DNA of 64,000 nt from Massilia antarctica (GTDB lineage Bacteria; Pseudomonadota; Gammaproteobacteria; Burkholderiales; Burkholderiaceae_D): positions 434,001-498,000 of the forward strand of contig NZ_CP065053.1 of NCBI RefSeq assembly GCF_015689335.1. Direction: 5' to 3'. The position numbers and the translations under genes are program-made. Under the pieces are notes generated by a model. That model was not told the DNA's origin. It saw only the letters and a program-made list of their open reading frames with translations, and did not search any database. Below are positions 8,575 to 17,658 of this stretch, piece after piece (positions within the stretch are counted from its first letter, which is position 1; every line of letters starts with the position of its first letter).

Positions 8575-11500
8575 TCAGTCTGGATCGGGTATGTCGTTGT
8601 CGGAGTCGGGGTCGGGAATGGCATCGCCGAACAAGACGGCCAGCTCCGCCAGGTCGCCCGCGACCTGCCACTTGTCGGCCTTGGGATTCCATTGCATGTT
8701 CCACGCCTTGGTTTGCGGACCCACTTCGGCGCGGGCGATGCGCAGCGCGATGTCGTCGATCGAGTACGGTCCCTGCTGCGCGCCGTTGATGAACAGTTTA
8801 TAGCGTCCGGCGCCCGCGCGCAGCGGCGGTGCGAGTGCGAGCGCGCGCCCGGCCAGCGCCTGCGCCGCCTCGGCCTCGCTGGCCAGGTAAACGGCGCGGA
8901 TGGCGCGTTTGTCGACTGGTTTTTCGACTTCCCAGGCGTAGGCGTCGCTGGCCGAATTGGGCACCGCTTCGCTCCACTGGGCCAGCGCTGCGCCGGCGGC
9001 GTCGATGTCGCGCAAGGACAGCGCCGGATTCATGGCGCAGGCGCGCTTGAACCATTGCTCGTACAAACGGCGCGCGGTGATGTTGGGCAGCGACGGCGAC
9101 GGCAGCTGGGCGCCGGTTTCGTCGACGTCGAGCTTCGGTTCATACACGCGCTGCTGGAAGTGGCGCATCAGGGTGGCCAGCATGGTGAGCTGGGCCGGTC
9201 CCAGGCCGGCCAGGCGCTGCTGCACGGCGGCGATCACCTGTTCGCGGTAAAACGGCGGCAAGCCGTTCGAGCGGATCGCGAACTCGTTGCCGATCTGGAG
9301 CCACTCGCCCGACCCAGGCTCGACTTCGAACAGATACTGCCCGCGCGGCTGGAACGACGCTTCGCGGTCGGCCAGGTCGCCCTTGCGGCGGATCACGCCG
9401 AGCGCGTTGGCCTGCAAGAACCATTCGTAGTCGTCGGCCAGGCGGTTCAATTCATCCATCGAGGGCGAAATCGGATGGCGGAAACGGGTCGAATCGAAAT
9501 GCAGGTGGGTCGGAATCTTGGGATTTTCGATCTGGTACGAGGTGCGCCAGGTCGGCAGGCCGCGCAGCACCGTCATCGGAAAGCCGGACAGCTCGATGTA
9601 GCACACGGCCTTGCCGTTGATGCCGGTGTTGACCACCGAAACCAGGTCGCCGTGGAAGGAGCCGGCCGGCACGGCGGCGCGGATTTCGGTTTCCATCTTG
9701 CGCCAGGCGTTGACGTCGCCCACGCCGATGAAGCACTTGAACTGGTCGGCCTTGGGCGTGAACTCGGCGGAAAAGCGCGCATTCACCCACGGCATGGCGC
9801 TTTTGAGCCACTCGTTGAAGATGCGCTGGCGCTCCTGCGGCGACATCGCGCCGAGCCGTTCGAGCAGCGGATCGACCGGTTCCGAGCCGCCCGCCTCCTG
9901 CACGGAGAGCTGGGTCTGGGCCCGGCGGAACAGCTTGAGCAGCAGGCTGGCGCGCAGTTTTTCATCGCCCAGTTGCGGGAACAGGCGCGCCGAGCCGCCG
10001 AATTCGAGCAGCACTTCCTCGCTCCAGGCGTGGATGTCGCCGCTCAAGGCAACCGGTTCGGGCACGACGTCGCTGGCCAGCTTGATGCAGGTGGCGTGTT
10101 CGTGGCGCGCGTCGGCGCGCAGCTGGTCGATGCGCTGGTCGACCGCGCCGAGCATGGCTTGCACGCAGCGGCGGCCTTCCTGGAATTCGCCGGCGATGCC
10201 GCTCCATACCGGCTGCCCCTGTTCGTCGGTGCTTTGCGGGTCGCCCAGCCAGGCCGACATGGCGCGCATCACCTCGATCGACTGGCCGGCCGCCACCGCC
10301 AGCAGGTGAAAGCGCAGGTAGTCGGCGATGTCGCGCTTGAGGTGCGCCATCACTTCGCGCGCCTGGGCATCCTTGCCGAACAGGCGGCTGGCCGCCTGCG
10401 ACAGGTTGTTCAGCGATTCCTCGACCTGGCGCGTGCGCAGCGCGTCGCGGATGTCGCGATAGCGCTTGCCATTGCGTTCGGCGTTGCCCAGGTCGCGCTG
10501 CAGCAGGCGCGCCTTGATCTGTTCCAGCAGCGAGAGCACGAATTCCAGGCCACCCTGCTTGCGGTCGTCCAGCAGCGCATACAACTGGGTGCGCGCCCGC
10601 CCTTTCAGGCGCGTGCTCAGTTCGGCCGTGTGGCGCTTGATGCGGTCTTCGCTGGTTTCGGCGGTGGCGCCGGCTTCGCGGATGGCGTCGCGCTCCAGGT
10701 GCGGCAAGAGCTCGGCCACTTTTTCGCGCCACACGCCCAGGTCGTAGGAACCCATGATGCGGTCGATTTCCAGCTGCACCTTGCTTTCGACCCGTTCCAG
10801 CAAGGAGCGCTGGTCCTTGTCCATCAGCAGCTGGTCGGTCAGCGCATATTCCTGGAACGGCGTCAGGTCCACCGTGCCCTTTTTGAAGTCGGGGAATTCG
10901 TCGAACGGATGCTCGCTCATCGCCAGCTGCTCGCGCATGAAGATGTCGCGTTCCTGGTCGCCCGCACGGCGCGCCGCCACCCCGTCGCTGCCGATCAGGC
11001 CAAAGAAAGCCTTGACCATCAGCGCGGCCAGCTCGTAGGCGCGGATATCGTCGCGCAGGCTTTGCTGGGTGTCGAGCACCGCCTGGCCGAAGGCCGAATA
11101 CACCTTCGAGTACGACAGGCGCATGTCGCCGAAGCGCTGTTCCGGTACCCTCGGATTGAAGGGCCCCAGCTTGTGCTGCTGCTGGTTGACCGCGATCGAG
11201 CGCTTGCGGTTGGCAAAATCGGCCGAGGCGAAATCCTCGAACAGGGTGTCGGCCACCATCTGGTAGACATCCTTGATGTCGCCCGTGGCCTTGTTGGCCA
11301 GGTTGGCGGTGTCGACAAAGTACACATCGTCGAACGGCGCGCCCTTGCCCACCAGGCTGTCCGGCTCGGCCCAGCGCACTTGCGCGTTCATGTCGCGCAT
11401 GGTCGTTTCCAGCTCCATCAGGGTGGCGTAGGCATTGGCCTCGGTGCGCTCCTTGTTGGCCTTGGCGAAACCGGACGGCATGAACATCACCAGGTCGACC

Positions 11501-12201
11501 TGGTTGTCGGACACTTCCTGGCGCGCGATGGCCTTGGAAATCCAGCCAAGGTCGATGGCGCTGCCGGCGCCCGTGCCGCCGGCGCAGGAAGCGATGACGA
11601 CGATGCGGAACTTGGACGTGTCGACCTGCAGGCCGAGGCGCTGGTAGGTTTCCTTGCGCTCGTTGCCGGCATTGCTGCTCAAGAAATTGAGCGCACCTTT
11701 AATCCGCCCGCGCAGCTTGGGATATTTGTCGAACAGGTACAGGCGCGCCAGCGCGCGGATCTGGCCCGCGCCCTTGGACGGATCGATCCCGAGCGAGCGC
11801 AGTTTCTTGGGGCGCAGCGGCATCCAGTTTTCGATCAGCGGAAAACGCGCCAGGCTGTCGTCCGATTCGTGATACTGGGGCAGGTCGAGCGGCTCGATCA
11901 GGCGCTCGTCGTCGGCCAGCTTGACCAGTTCGTACCACGGGTCGGTGCGCTGCGACTTGCCCTCGTCGATGATGGCGTTGTTATCGAGGTCGAAGTGGAG
12001 GAAGCGCGCGACCGGAAACTGCGCGATCGATTCGACCCGGGTCGGATTGTGGCGGTTCCATACCTCCGACAGGATGCGGCGGCGAATCCGCAGCATCACT
12101 TCCATGCCGGTGCCTCCGGCGCCGATGAACAAGGTAGGCCGCAGGTCGACCTTCAATTCCGCCTTGGCCCCGCCGCTGCCGGTGTTGGGAAATTCTGCCA
12201 T
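8575..12201 (-). CDS. Tubulin/FtsZ-like GTPase with C-terminal GYF_2-like domain
   Basis: 1208 residues. The N-terminal third matches the tubulin-like family (Tubulin_2 type): LFIGAGGTGMEV at residues 25-36 is the first nucleotide-binding loop, and CAGGTGAGSAIDLG at 206-219 is the tubulin signature (GGTGxGS). A long helical middle (about 450-1050) has no recognised domain. Residues about 1115-1195 (NGAQQGPYSIDDIALRI, then WQVAGDLAELAVLF) resemble a GYF_2 peptide-binding module. GTP-dependent polymerisation at a membrane is an inference from the fold. It is preceded by AAAGAG as a ribosome site and flanked by two membrane-protein genes. Confidence 0.85.
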   Translation of the reverse strand: MAEFPNTGSGGAKAELKVDLRPTLFIGAGGTGMEVMLRIRRRILSEVWNRHNPTRVESIAQFPVARFLHFDLDNNAIIDEGKSQRTDPWYELVKLADDERLIEPLDLPQYHESDDSLARFPLIENWMPLRPKKLRSLGIDPSKGAGQIRALARLYLFDKYPKLRGRIKGALNFLSSNAGNERKETYQRLGLQVDTSKFRIVVIASCAGGTGAGSAIDLGWISKAIARQEVSDNQVDLVMFMPSGFAKANKERTEANAYATLMELETTMRDMNAQVRWAEPDSLVGKGAPFDDVYFVDTANLANKATGDIKDVYQMVADTLFEDFASADFANRKRSIAVNQQQHKLGPFNPRVPEQRFGDMRLSYSKVYSAFGQAVLDTQQSLRDDIRAYELAALMVKAFFGLIGSDGVAARRAGDQERDIFMREQLAMSEHPFDEFPDFKKGTVDLTPFQEYALTDQLLMDKDQRSLLERVESKVQLEIDRIMGSYDLGVWREKVAELLPHLERDAIREAGATAETSEDRIKRHTAELSTRLKGRARTQLYALLDDRKQGGLEFVLSLLEQIKARLLQRDLGNAERNGKRYRDIRDALRTRQVEESLNNLSQAASRLFGKDAQAREVMAHLKRDIADYLRFHLLAVAAGQSIEVMRAMSAWLGDPQSTDEQGQPVWSGIAGEFQEGRRCVQAMLGAVDQRIDQLRADARHEHATCIKLASDVVPEPVALSGDIHAWSEEVLLEFGGSARLFPQLGDEKLRASLLLKLFRRAQTQLSVQEAGGSEPVDPLLERLGAMSPQERQRIFNEWLKSAMPWVNARFSAEFTPKADQFKCFIGVGDVNAWRKMETEIRAAVPAGSFHGDLVSVVNTGINGKAVCYIELSGFPMTVLRGLPTWRTSYQIENPKIPTHLHFDSTRFRHPISPSMDELNRLADDYEWFLQANALGVIRRKGDLADREASFQPRGQYLFEVEPGSGEWLQIGNEFAIRSNGLPPFYREQVIAAVQQRLAGLGPAQLTMLATLMRHFQQRVYEPKLDVDETGAQLPSPSLPNITARRLYEQWFKRACAMNPALSLRDIDAAGAALAQWSEAVPNSASDAYAWEVEKPVDKRAIRAVYLASEAEAAQALAGRALALAPPLRAGAGRYKLFINGAQQGPYSIDDIALRIARAEVGPQTKAWNMQWNPKADKWQVAGDLAELAVLFGDAIPDPDSDNDIPDPD

Positions 12202-12244
12202 GTCAAATCTCTTTCAGTCGTTGAATCGTCATGAGCGTGCCGGA

Positions 12245-12697
12245 TCAGCGCCGGCCCACGAACAGGGCGGCGCCGAGGGCGACCAGGCCCACCAGCACCA
12301 GCGGCACGGTGATGCCGAAGGTGAGGAACTTGCTGGCGTTGATGATCGCCAGTACCGCCGCCGCGCTCACGAACGACAGGCCGACGAACATCAGCCATCC
12401 GGCGCTGCCGGCGGTCGACGGCGCCACGCGCTTGACCACCAGATGGTGCACGTAGGCGTTACGCACGAAAAAGTACACGATCAGCAGCACCAGGAACACG
12501 GCGCCGCCGATGGCCAGGTCGCGCGACGAGGTATCGGTCACGGGCGCGCCGGCCAAGGGCGCCACTTCGATCGGCGCGGGGGTGGTGACGGTGCCGTTCG
12601 CGTCCTTGGGTGGCTTGTCCGCCGGCGCACTGTCGGCACCAGGGAGCTTGAAGCCGGGATCGGCGGGTACGCTTGCGGGGTCCTTGGGGTTTTGCAT
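12245..12697 (-). CDS. Three-helix membrane protein (tubulin-like operon)
   Basis: 150 residues, with AGGA about 9 bases before the ATG. About 60 disordered Pro/Asp/Lys-rich residues come first, then three hydrophobic helices (LAIGGAVFLVLLIVYFFV; WLMFVGLSFVSAAAVLAII; FGITVPLVLVGLVALGAALF) and a basic end (VGRR). No known family. It lies between the vWA-like gene (28-base gap) and the tubulin-like gene (43-base gap), suggesting it anchors the cytoplasmic polymerising protein to the inner membrane or connects it to the exported vWA-like protein. Confidence 0.75.
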   Translation of the reverse strand: MQNPKDPASVPADPGFKLPGADSAPADKPPKDANGTVTTPAPIEVAPLAGAPVTDTSSRDLAIGGAVFLVLLIVYFFVRNAYVHHLVVKRVAPSTAGSAGWLMFVGLSFVSAAAVLAIINASKFLTFGITVPLVLVGLVALGAALFVGRR

Positions 12698-12725
12698 GAA
12701 GATGGTCCTGATATGAATAGGTGGA

Positions 12726-14225
12726 TCAGCGGCCCAGCCGGACCTGCGCGCCTTCGCGCAGGTCGATCAGCCGGTGGCCGAACAGCGTGGTTTTCAGTTG
12801 CGCTACCTTGTTGCCCGCCTTGTCGTAGATCGGCTGGGTCGTGCCGGCGCGCGCGTGCATGGTACGCAGTTCATCCTCCACCGTCACGAAGGCCTTGCGC
12901 GGGCGCGCCAGCGCCAGCATGGCGGCAGCGGCGGCGCCCAGCAGCGCCAGCGCGGCGCCGATCAGCGCCACCAGCGGCATGACGCCGTAATGCACCCGCA
13001 CCTCGATCGGCAGCACGGCGGTCGAACCAATGATCTGCGCCGGCGGCGTGAAGATCTCGGGCAGCGGGTCGCCCGGGAACAAGGTGGCCATGCGCTGGCG
13101 GAAGGCTTGCGACAGTTCCAGGCGCTGGCCGCTCAGTTGCAGCTCGATCCGTCCCGGCAGCACGTAAGCCGAACCGGCCGAGGTGACGGCCTGCATCGAC
13201 CACTTGCCCGGCAGCTGCCTCACCGGCAGCTGCATGGTCGAGGCCAGCGGCGCGCTTTTGCCGGGCGCCAGTTGGCTGACCCGGGTGCCTGCCAGTTCGA
13301 TCGGGCGGTTCTCCCCGCCCAGCAGCGAACGCGCAGCGAGGGTGGCGCTGACGATGGTGTACGGGTACATGGTGTTTTCCAGGTTCCACTCGATCTTCGC
13401 GCCCGGGCTGCGCGCTTGGGCATCCACGTCCGCATGCAGCATGCCGCCCGGCGCCATCGAAAACGCGACACCCGGCGCGTCGCTGACCTTGCGCGGCAGC
13501 AGGCGCACAGTGTCGCGGTCGAGCGGCTTGAGACGCGCGGCCGGTTCCGTGATGACCTGTTGCAGGCGCCCGGAAGCGAGCAGCGCATCGAGCTCGCGCG
13601 CGCCCTGCTCGCCCACCGCGAACACGTACACCATCAGCCCGTTGGCGCGGTACTGCGCGCCCTGCACCGGCATCTGCAGCGGGAACGCCAGCGCCTTGCT
13701 GATCGCGCCGCCGCGGTGAATCAACTGGTAAAAGTCGCGGTTGCGTAGCGCCGTCGCCTGGTCGTTGTTCGGGCTGTTGCGGTTGTTCGTCAACAGCCAC
13801 ACCAGGCCCGGTTTTCCGCCCAGCGCCGCGCCGATGGCCGAACCGACGGCTTCATTGAGGTCGGTGTCGGCCAGCGCCGTGCTGCCCGGTTTGTGCGCCA
13901 CCTCCAGCGCGGCCAGCGCCGTGACCACCTGGCGCCGCGTGGGCACCGGGTCGACCTTGAGCGAGAGCAGCGCCTTGGGCGAGGGCGCGCCGGGCAAGGA
14001 CTGGTTGAACGCGGCCAGCACCATCAGGTCACCCGGGCGGGTGGCGGCCATGACGATTTCGGCCACCAGCGGCTTGAAGGGCGACGCCGGATCGGTATAG
14101 AAGGGCTCCATCCAGCCGGAGTTCTGGACCAGGAACACGTGCGAACCGGCCAGCGCGGGCGCGCCGGCGCACAGCAGCGCGGCGCTGGCAGCCAGGCGCG
14201 CGCTGCGCGGCAGCGACCGGCTCAC
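12726..14225 (-). CDS. Exported vWA-like protein with degenerate metal site
   Basis: 499 residues from a GTG at 14225 that overlaps the upstream stop in a GTGA quartet. A Sec signal peptide (cleavage near APALAGS) leads into a von Willebrand A-type fold: HVFLVQNSGWMEPF at the position of the DxSxS strand, STALADTDLNEAVGSAIG, and GKPGLVWLLTNNR. The MIDAS Asp appears replaced by Gln, so metal binding is doubtful. A beta-rich middle and a transmembrane helix near the C-terminus (PLVALIGAALALLGAAAAA) put most of the protein in the periplasm with a short cytoplasmic tail. vWA partners are known for FtsZ-like membrane-remodelling operons. Confidence 0.75.
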   Translation of the reverse strand: MSRSLPRSARLAASAALLCAGAPALAGSHVFLVQNSGWMEPFYTDPASPFKPLVAEIVMAATRPGDLMVLAAFNQSLPGAPSPKALLSLKVDPVPTRRQVVTALAALEVAHKPGSTALADTDLNEAVGSAIGAALGGKPGLVWLLTNNRNSPNNDQATALRNRDFYQLIHRGGAISKALAFPLQMPVQGAQYRANGLMVYVFAVGEQGARELDALLASGRLQQVITEPAARLKPLDRDTVRLLPRKVSDAPGVAFSMAPGGMLHADVDAQARSPGAKIEWNLENTMYPYTIVSATLAARSLLGGENRPIELAGTRVSQLAPGKSAPLASTMQLPVRQLPGKWSMQAVTSAGSAYVLPGRIELQLSGQRLELSQAFRQRMATLFPGDPLPEIFTPPAQIIGSTAVLPIEVRVHYGVMPLVALIGAALALLGAAAAAMLALARPRKAFVTVEDELRTMHARAGTTQPIYDKAGNKVAQLKTTLFGHRLIDLREGAQVRLGR

Positions 14226-15721
14226 GACAGCGAATCCAGACGCCAGCCGCGCACCTGGTTCCAGTCCGGATGGTGCAGCCACAGGCAGTTGTCGTAGACG
14301 AAGGGCACGCATTCGAGCGGGCGCGCCAGGCGCGCGATGTCGTCCAGGATCACGTTGCGCTTGCCGATCCATTCGACCGTGGTGCGCGCAATGATGCGGC
14401 CGGCCAGCGCATCTTCGGCCATGCCGGTGTACTGGTGAAAGCGCAGCACCAGCCCACTCGGCTGGCTGCGGTTGTTATTGAAGCCGCGCAGCAGCGGCAG
14501 CACCATGGCATCGTCGTCGTGCGGGTCTTCGACGTGTTCCTGTCCCCACGGCTCGCCCACCACCGCATGGCCGCGCCGGAACAGCAGGCTGGCAAAGCCC
14601 AGGCGCGCGCCGGACAGCGCTTCGAGCTGGCCGCCGGCCTTGCCCAGTTCGAGGAAGGAATAGGCCTGGCCGTCATGGCCGATCAGCCACAGGCGCCCGT
14701 CGCGGCTTTGCGTGGGGCCGCCGAACTGCAGGCGCGGCGACCAGCCGGGCGGCCACGCGATCCATTGCGGCGGGGCGCCCGGCTGCCACACCATCTGGCC
14801 CTGGGCGTGCAGCCAGAATAATTTGCCGTCGTAGCCGACCGGACGCTCCCACTGGCCGGCGGGGGCATCGCATTCATAGACGACTTCATTGCTCATGTCG
14901 CTGTGCGCGCTCCACAGGCGCACGCCGGCCTCGCCGTTGACCAGGCACCCCACGTGGCGGCGCATGGCGCCGGGCGCGCTGGCCAGCAAGCCGTCGAACA
15001 CCGATTCGGTGCGCCAGGTTTCGCTGACCGGATCGATGAACAGGCGGCGCAGGCCGCGGTCGGTCGGCACCAGCCCCACTTCCCCGCGCAGCGGGTCGAG
15101 CTGCGGCAGCCAGGCGTAGCACGAAGCCGGGACGCTGAAGGTCAGGTCGGACGTATTGTCTTCGGCCGCCATGACATGCCAGGCCGCGCCCAGCGGGTCC
15201 CAGTACTGCAGCACGTTGCGGGCGTGGGCCAGCGCGATCAGGCGCTGCGCCGAAAAGCCGAAGGTGCCGGCCGCGAACACGCAATGCGCGTTGGGCGGGG
15301 CCGGCATGCTGCGGTCGGGGCGGCCGGGGGCCGGCGCGGCGGGACGTTCTTCGAGGCTGTCGCCAAGCGCCAGCGCGGTCACGCTCAAGCCATGCGGGAC
15401 GTGGCGCGGCAGCAGACGGTCGGACCACGGACCCCACCAGTCGGGCGGGGTTTTGGCGCGCCCGGCCAGCTTGTCGAGCGGCGCGCCGCAGGTGGGGCAA
15501 AACGCGAATCCTTCGGGATAGATGGGCGAGCAGTCGCACGACAGCGGCAAGGAGGCGCCGAGCAGGTGGGCGATGTCGGGCAGGCGGCCGCGCGTTTGCG
15601 CCTCGCGCTCGACGCGGCCCAGTCCTTCGCTCGACGCCAGTTCGAACTGCGCCGTGTGTTCATCTTCCAGCCAGACGCTGGCGGGCGTTTCCCATCGGTG
15701 TACCATGTCGCTTGCCGCCAT
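14222..15721 (-). CDS. Zinc-ribbon protein with beta-propeller-like C-terminus (tubulin-like operon)
   Basis: 499 residues from the ATG at 15721; ATG 15706 (MVHRWETP) is an equally possible start, and neither has a strong ribosome site. A zinc ribbon (CDCSPIYPEGFAFCPTCGAPL) sits near residue 65. The remaining 380 residues are rich in Trp/Gly beta motifs (YDGKLFWLHAQGQMVW, RDGRLWLIGHDGQAYSFLEL) with a repeated spacing suggesting a beta-propeller or similar scaffold. No signal peptide, so probably cytoplasmic. First gene of the operon; its stop overlaps the start of the vWA-like gene. Function unknown. Confidence 0.7.
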   Translation of the reverse strand: MAASDMVHRWETPASVWLEDEHTAQFELASSEGLGRVEREAQTRGRLPDIAHLLGASLPLSCDCSPIYPEGFAFCPTCGAPLDKLAGRAKTPPDWWGPWSDRLLPRHVPHGLSVTALALGDSLEERPAAPAPGRPDRSMPAPPNAHCVFAAGTFGFSAQRLIALAHARNVLQYWDPLGAAWHVMAAEDNTSDLTFSVPASCYAWLPQLDPLRGEVGLVPTDRGLRRLFIDPVSETWRTESVFDGLLASAPGAMRRHVGCLVNGEAGVRLWSAHSDMSNEVVYECDAPAGQWERPVGYDGKLFWLHAQGQMVWQPGAPPQWIAWPPGWSPRLQFGGPTQSRDGRLWLIGHDGQAYSFLELGKAGGQLEALSGARLGFASLLFRRGHAVVGEPWGQEHVEDPHDDDAMVLPLLRGFNNNRSQPSGLVLRFHQYTGMAEDALAGRIIARTTVEWIGKRNVILDDIARLARPLECVPFVYDNCLWLHHPDWNQVRGWRLDSLS

Positions 15722-15740
15722 ATATATGTATAAGAAGCCG

Positions 15741-15760
15741 CGGCCCGTCAAAGCGGGCCG
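15741..15760. other. Hairpin upstream of the tubulin-like operon
   Basis: CGGCCCG-TCAAAG-CGGGCCG is a perfect 7-bp stem in the 190-base gap between the cache-domain gene and the operon. There is no good T-run on the minus strand, so it could be a weak terminator of the cache gene or a leader structure of the operon. Confidence 0.5.
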
Positions 15761-15914
15761 TTGTTGCTCTTCAAATCATAGCGCAAACGGGTTGGCTACG
15801 CGGTTTATTTGCCGGGTACCGTTTCGCGGTATTTCAGGGGGCGGGACCGGATGCCTGGAGAGAAACCGCCATCGTCGACGACGACGGTTGTCAAGGGGGC
15901 AGCGCCATGTTCAT

Positions 15915-16379
15915 CTATTTATAGGTGCCGACGCCGATCAGCACATCGCCATTGCGCTCGATGTAGGTGTTTTTCTCTTCCATGGCCTTGGTGATCGAAT
16001 TGGGCCACTTGTAGCCGAACCAGCCCTTGCCGGCCGGACTATTGGCGATCTTGACGAATTCGCGGATCGGATAGACTTCGCCGGCCTTCAGGTCCATCAG
16101 GTTCTTGCCGACCATCTTGGCATTCTGGCCGTGCGCGAGCGCGGTGCCGTCGAAGGTGAACATGAAGACGTACAGATCGCCCTTGATGAATTCGCCCTTG
16201 GGATCGTTGAAGGCGGCCACCGCCTTCTCGCGGCCGTTGTCGTTCAGGTAGGCGCTGGCCTTCTTGACCATGGCCACCGCTTCATCGGCGGTACCGCGCT
16301 TGGCATCCTGGGCGCTGGCGGCGCCGGCAAGAGTGAAGGCAAAGAGCGCGAACATCAGTTGCTTGAACAATGATTTCAT
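15915..16379 (-). CDS. Exported single-cache-domain sensor protein
   Basis: 154 residues from the ATG at 16379, with AGGAG at ideal spacing. A Sec signal peptide (cleavage after AGAASA) is followed by a lone cache-type ligand-binding domain (YVFMFTFDGTALAHGQN, then GKGWFGYKWPN), the same fold found in the periplasmic part of chemoreceptors and kinases. Stand-alone versions are common in betaproteobacteria and are presumed to bind a small molecule in the periplasm. Ligand and partner are unknown. Confidence 0.8.
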   Translation of the reverse strand: MKSLFKQLMFALFAFTLAGAASAQDAKRGTADEAVAMVKKASAYLNDNGREKAVAAFNDPKGEFIKGDLYVFMFTFDGTALAHGQNAKMVGKNLMDLKAGEVYPIREFVKIANSPAGKGWFGYKWPNSITKAMEEKNTYIERNGDVLIGVGTYK

Positions 16380-16580
16380 CTGTATCTCCTGCGGTTTTTC
16401 AGATTGATGGGGGCTGGCTTTGCACCGTGTAGTTTTACCTGACGTTAACATATGCCCGTCGGGTCATCGAAATAAATTACACAAAGCATTATTCCTTCGA
16501 CAAGGAAGTGTGGCTCCCAAGCAAAACCGTGCCTGCGCGCCACGTATAATGGACACCATCCAAGACCCTCGCACCGCCCC

Positions 16581-17645
16581 ATGACCTCCCCTGACCTGAC
16601 TGCCGCCCCCTGGGGCGAGATTCCCGCGCACGCCGTCGATGCGGCCGCCGCCCACCTGCACGACGTGCTCGCAACCGTGGTCGAACACGGCCCGGCGCAG
16701 CGCGCGCTGGTGGTGTATGACTGCCGCTGCGACCTGGCGCGCGCGCTGACCGAAGGCTATCGCCGCAATCTGCCCGATGCCGTCTTCATCGACTTCGATA
16801 CCGTCGCCGCCGACGAGGTGCTGGCCGCCTTCAAGGGCATGGCGGCGCACGACCTGGTGGTGCTGATCCAGTCCACCAACTTCCGCCTCGAAGCCTTCCG
16901 CATCCGGGTCGAGCTGTTCAAACTGGGGCTGAAAGTGATCGAGCACGTGCACCTGTCGCGCATGCCGGGCGCGCAGGGCGAGCACTACATCGAATCGCTG
17001 GCCTACGACAGCGCCTACTACCGCGGCGTGGGCAAGGCGCTCAAGCGCCGCATCGATGCCGCGTCCTGCGGCGTGGTCCACAGCGGCGGCGAAACCCTGG
17101 TCTTCGCCTCGCCGTTCGAGCCGGCCAAGCTGAATGTGGGCGACTACAGCGGCATGAACAATGTCGGCGGCCAGTTCCCGATCGGCGAAGTGTTCACCGA
17201 AGCGCAAGACCTGGAAGCGGTCAACGGGAGGGTGCGCGTGCACGTCTTCGGCGACACCTCGTACATGGTCAACCGGCCCGAGACCCCGATCACCCTGGTG
17301 ATCGAACGTGGGCGGGTGGTCGATACGGTCGACACAACGCCGGAATTCGCGCGCCTGCTCGAAATCATCCGGGCGGACGAAGGCGAAGTATGGGTGCGCG
17401 AACTCGGTTTCGGCATGAACCGCGCCTTTACCCGCGAGCGCCGGGTCAACGACATCGGCACGTATGAGCGCATGTGCGGCATCCACCTGTCGCTGGGGGC
17501 GAAGCACGGCGTCTACCCCAAGCCGGGCTTCAAGCGCAAGGATGCGCGCTACCACGTCGACATCTTCGCCGTGACCGAAGCCGTGTACCTGGACCAGGAA
17601 CTGGTCTACAAGGATGGCGCCTGGCAGGTCGGCCCCGAGGCGTAA
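16581..17645 (+). CDS. M29 aminopeptidase / NicX-like metalloenzyme
   Basis: 354 residues. The C-terminal third contains the metal-ligand pattern of the M29 aminopeptidase fold: VRELGFGMN, YERMCGIHLSLG, and RYHVDIFAV with the His-x-Asp pair. The same fold is used by 2,5-dihydroxypyridine 5,6-dioxygenase (NicX), so the family alone does not separate a peptidase from a ring-cleaving dioxygenase. No signal peptide; a cytoplasmic enzyme. It stands alone between the cache gene (divergent) and the LysR gene (convergent). No nicotinate-pathway genes are nearby. Confidence 0.7.
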   Translation: MTSPDLTAAPWGEIPAHAVDAAAAHLHDVLATVVEHGPAQRALVVYDCRCDLARALTEGYRRNLPDAVFIDFDTVAADEVLAAFKGMAAHDLVVLIQSTNFRLEAFRIRVELFKLGLKVIEHVHLSRMPGAQGEHYIESLAYDSAYYRGVGKALKRRIDAASCGVVHSGGETLVFASPFEPAKLNVGDYSGMNNVGGQFPIGEVFTEAQDLEAVNGRVRVHVFGDTSYMVNRPETPITLVIERGRVVDTVDTTPEFARLLEIIRADEGEVWVRELGFGMNRAFTRERRVNDIGTYERMCGIHLSLGAKHGVYPKPGFKRKDARYHVDIFAVTEAVYLDQELVYKDGAWQVGPEA

Positions 17646-17658
17646 CGCCGGGGCATGA

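Noticed and set aside
8572..12234. 1220-residue plus-strand frame
   Set aside because: It lies antisense to the tubulin-like gene; the product is Arg/Gly/Gln-rich without domains and is a by-product of GC-rich third positions.
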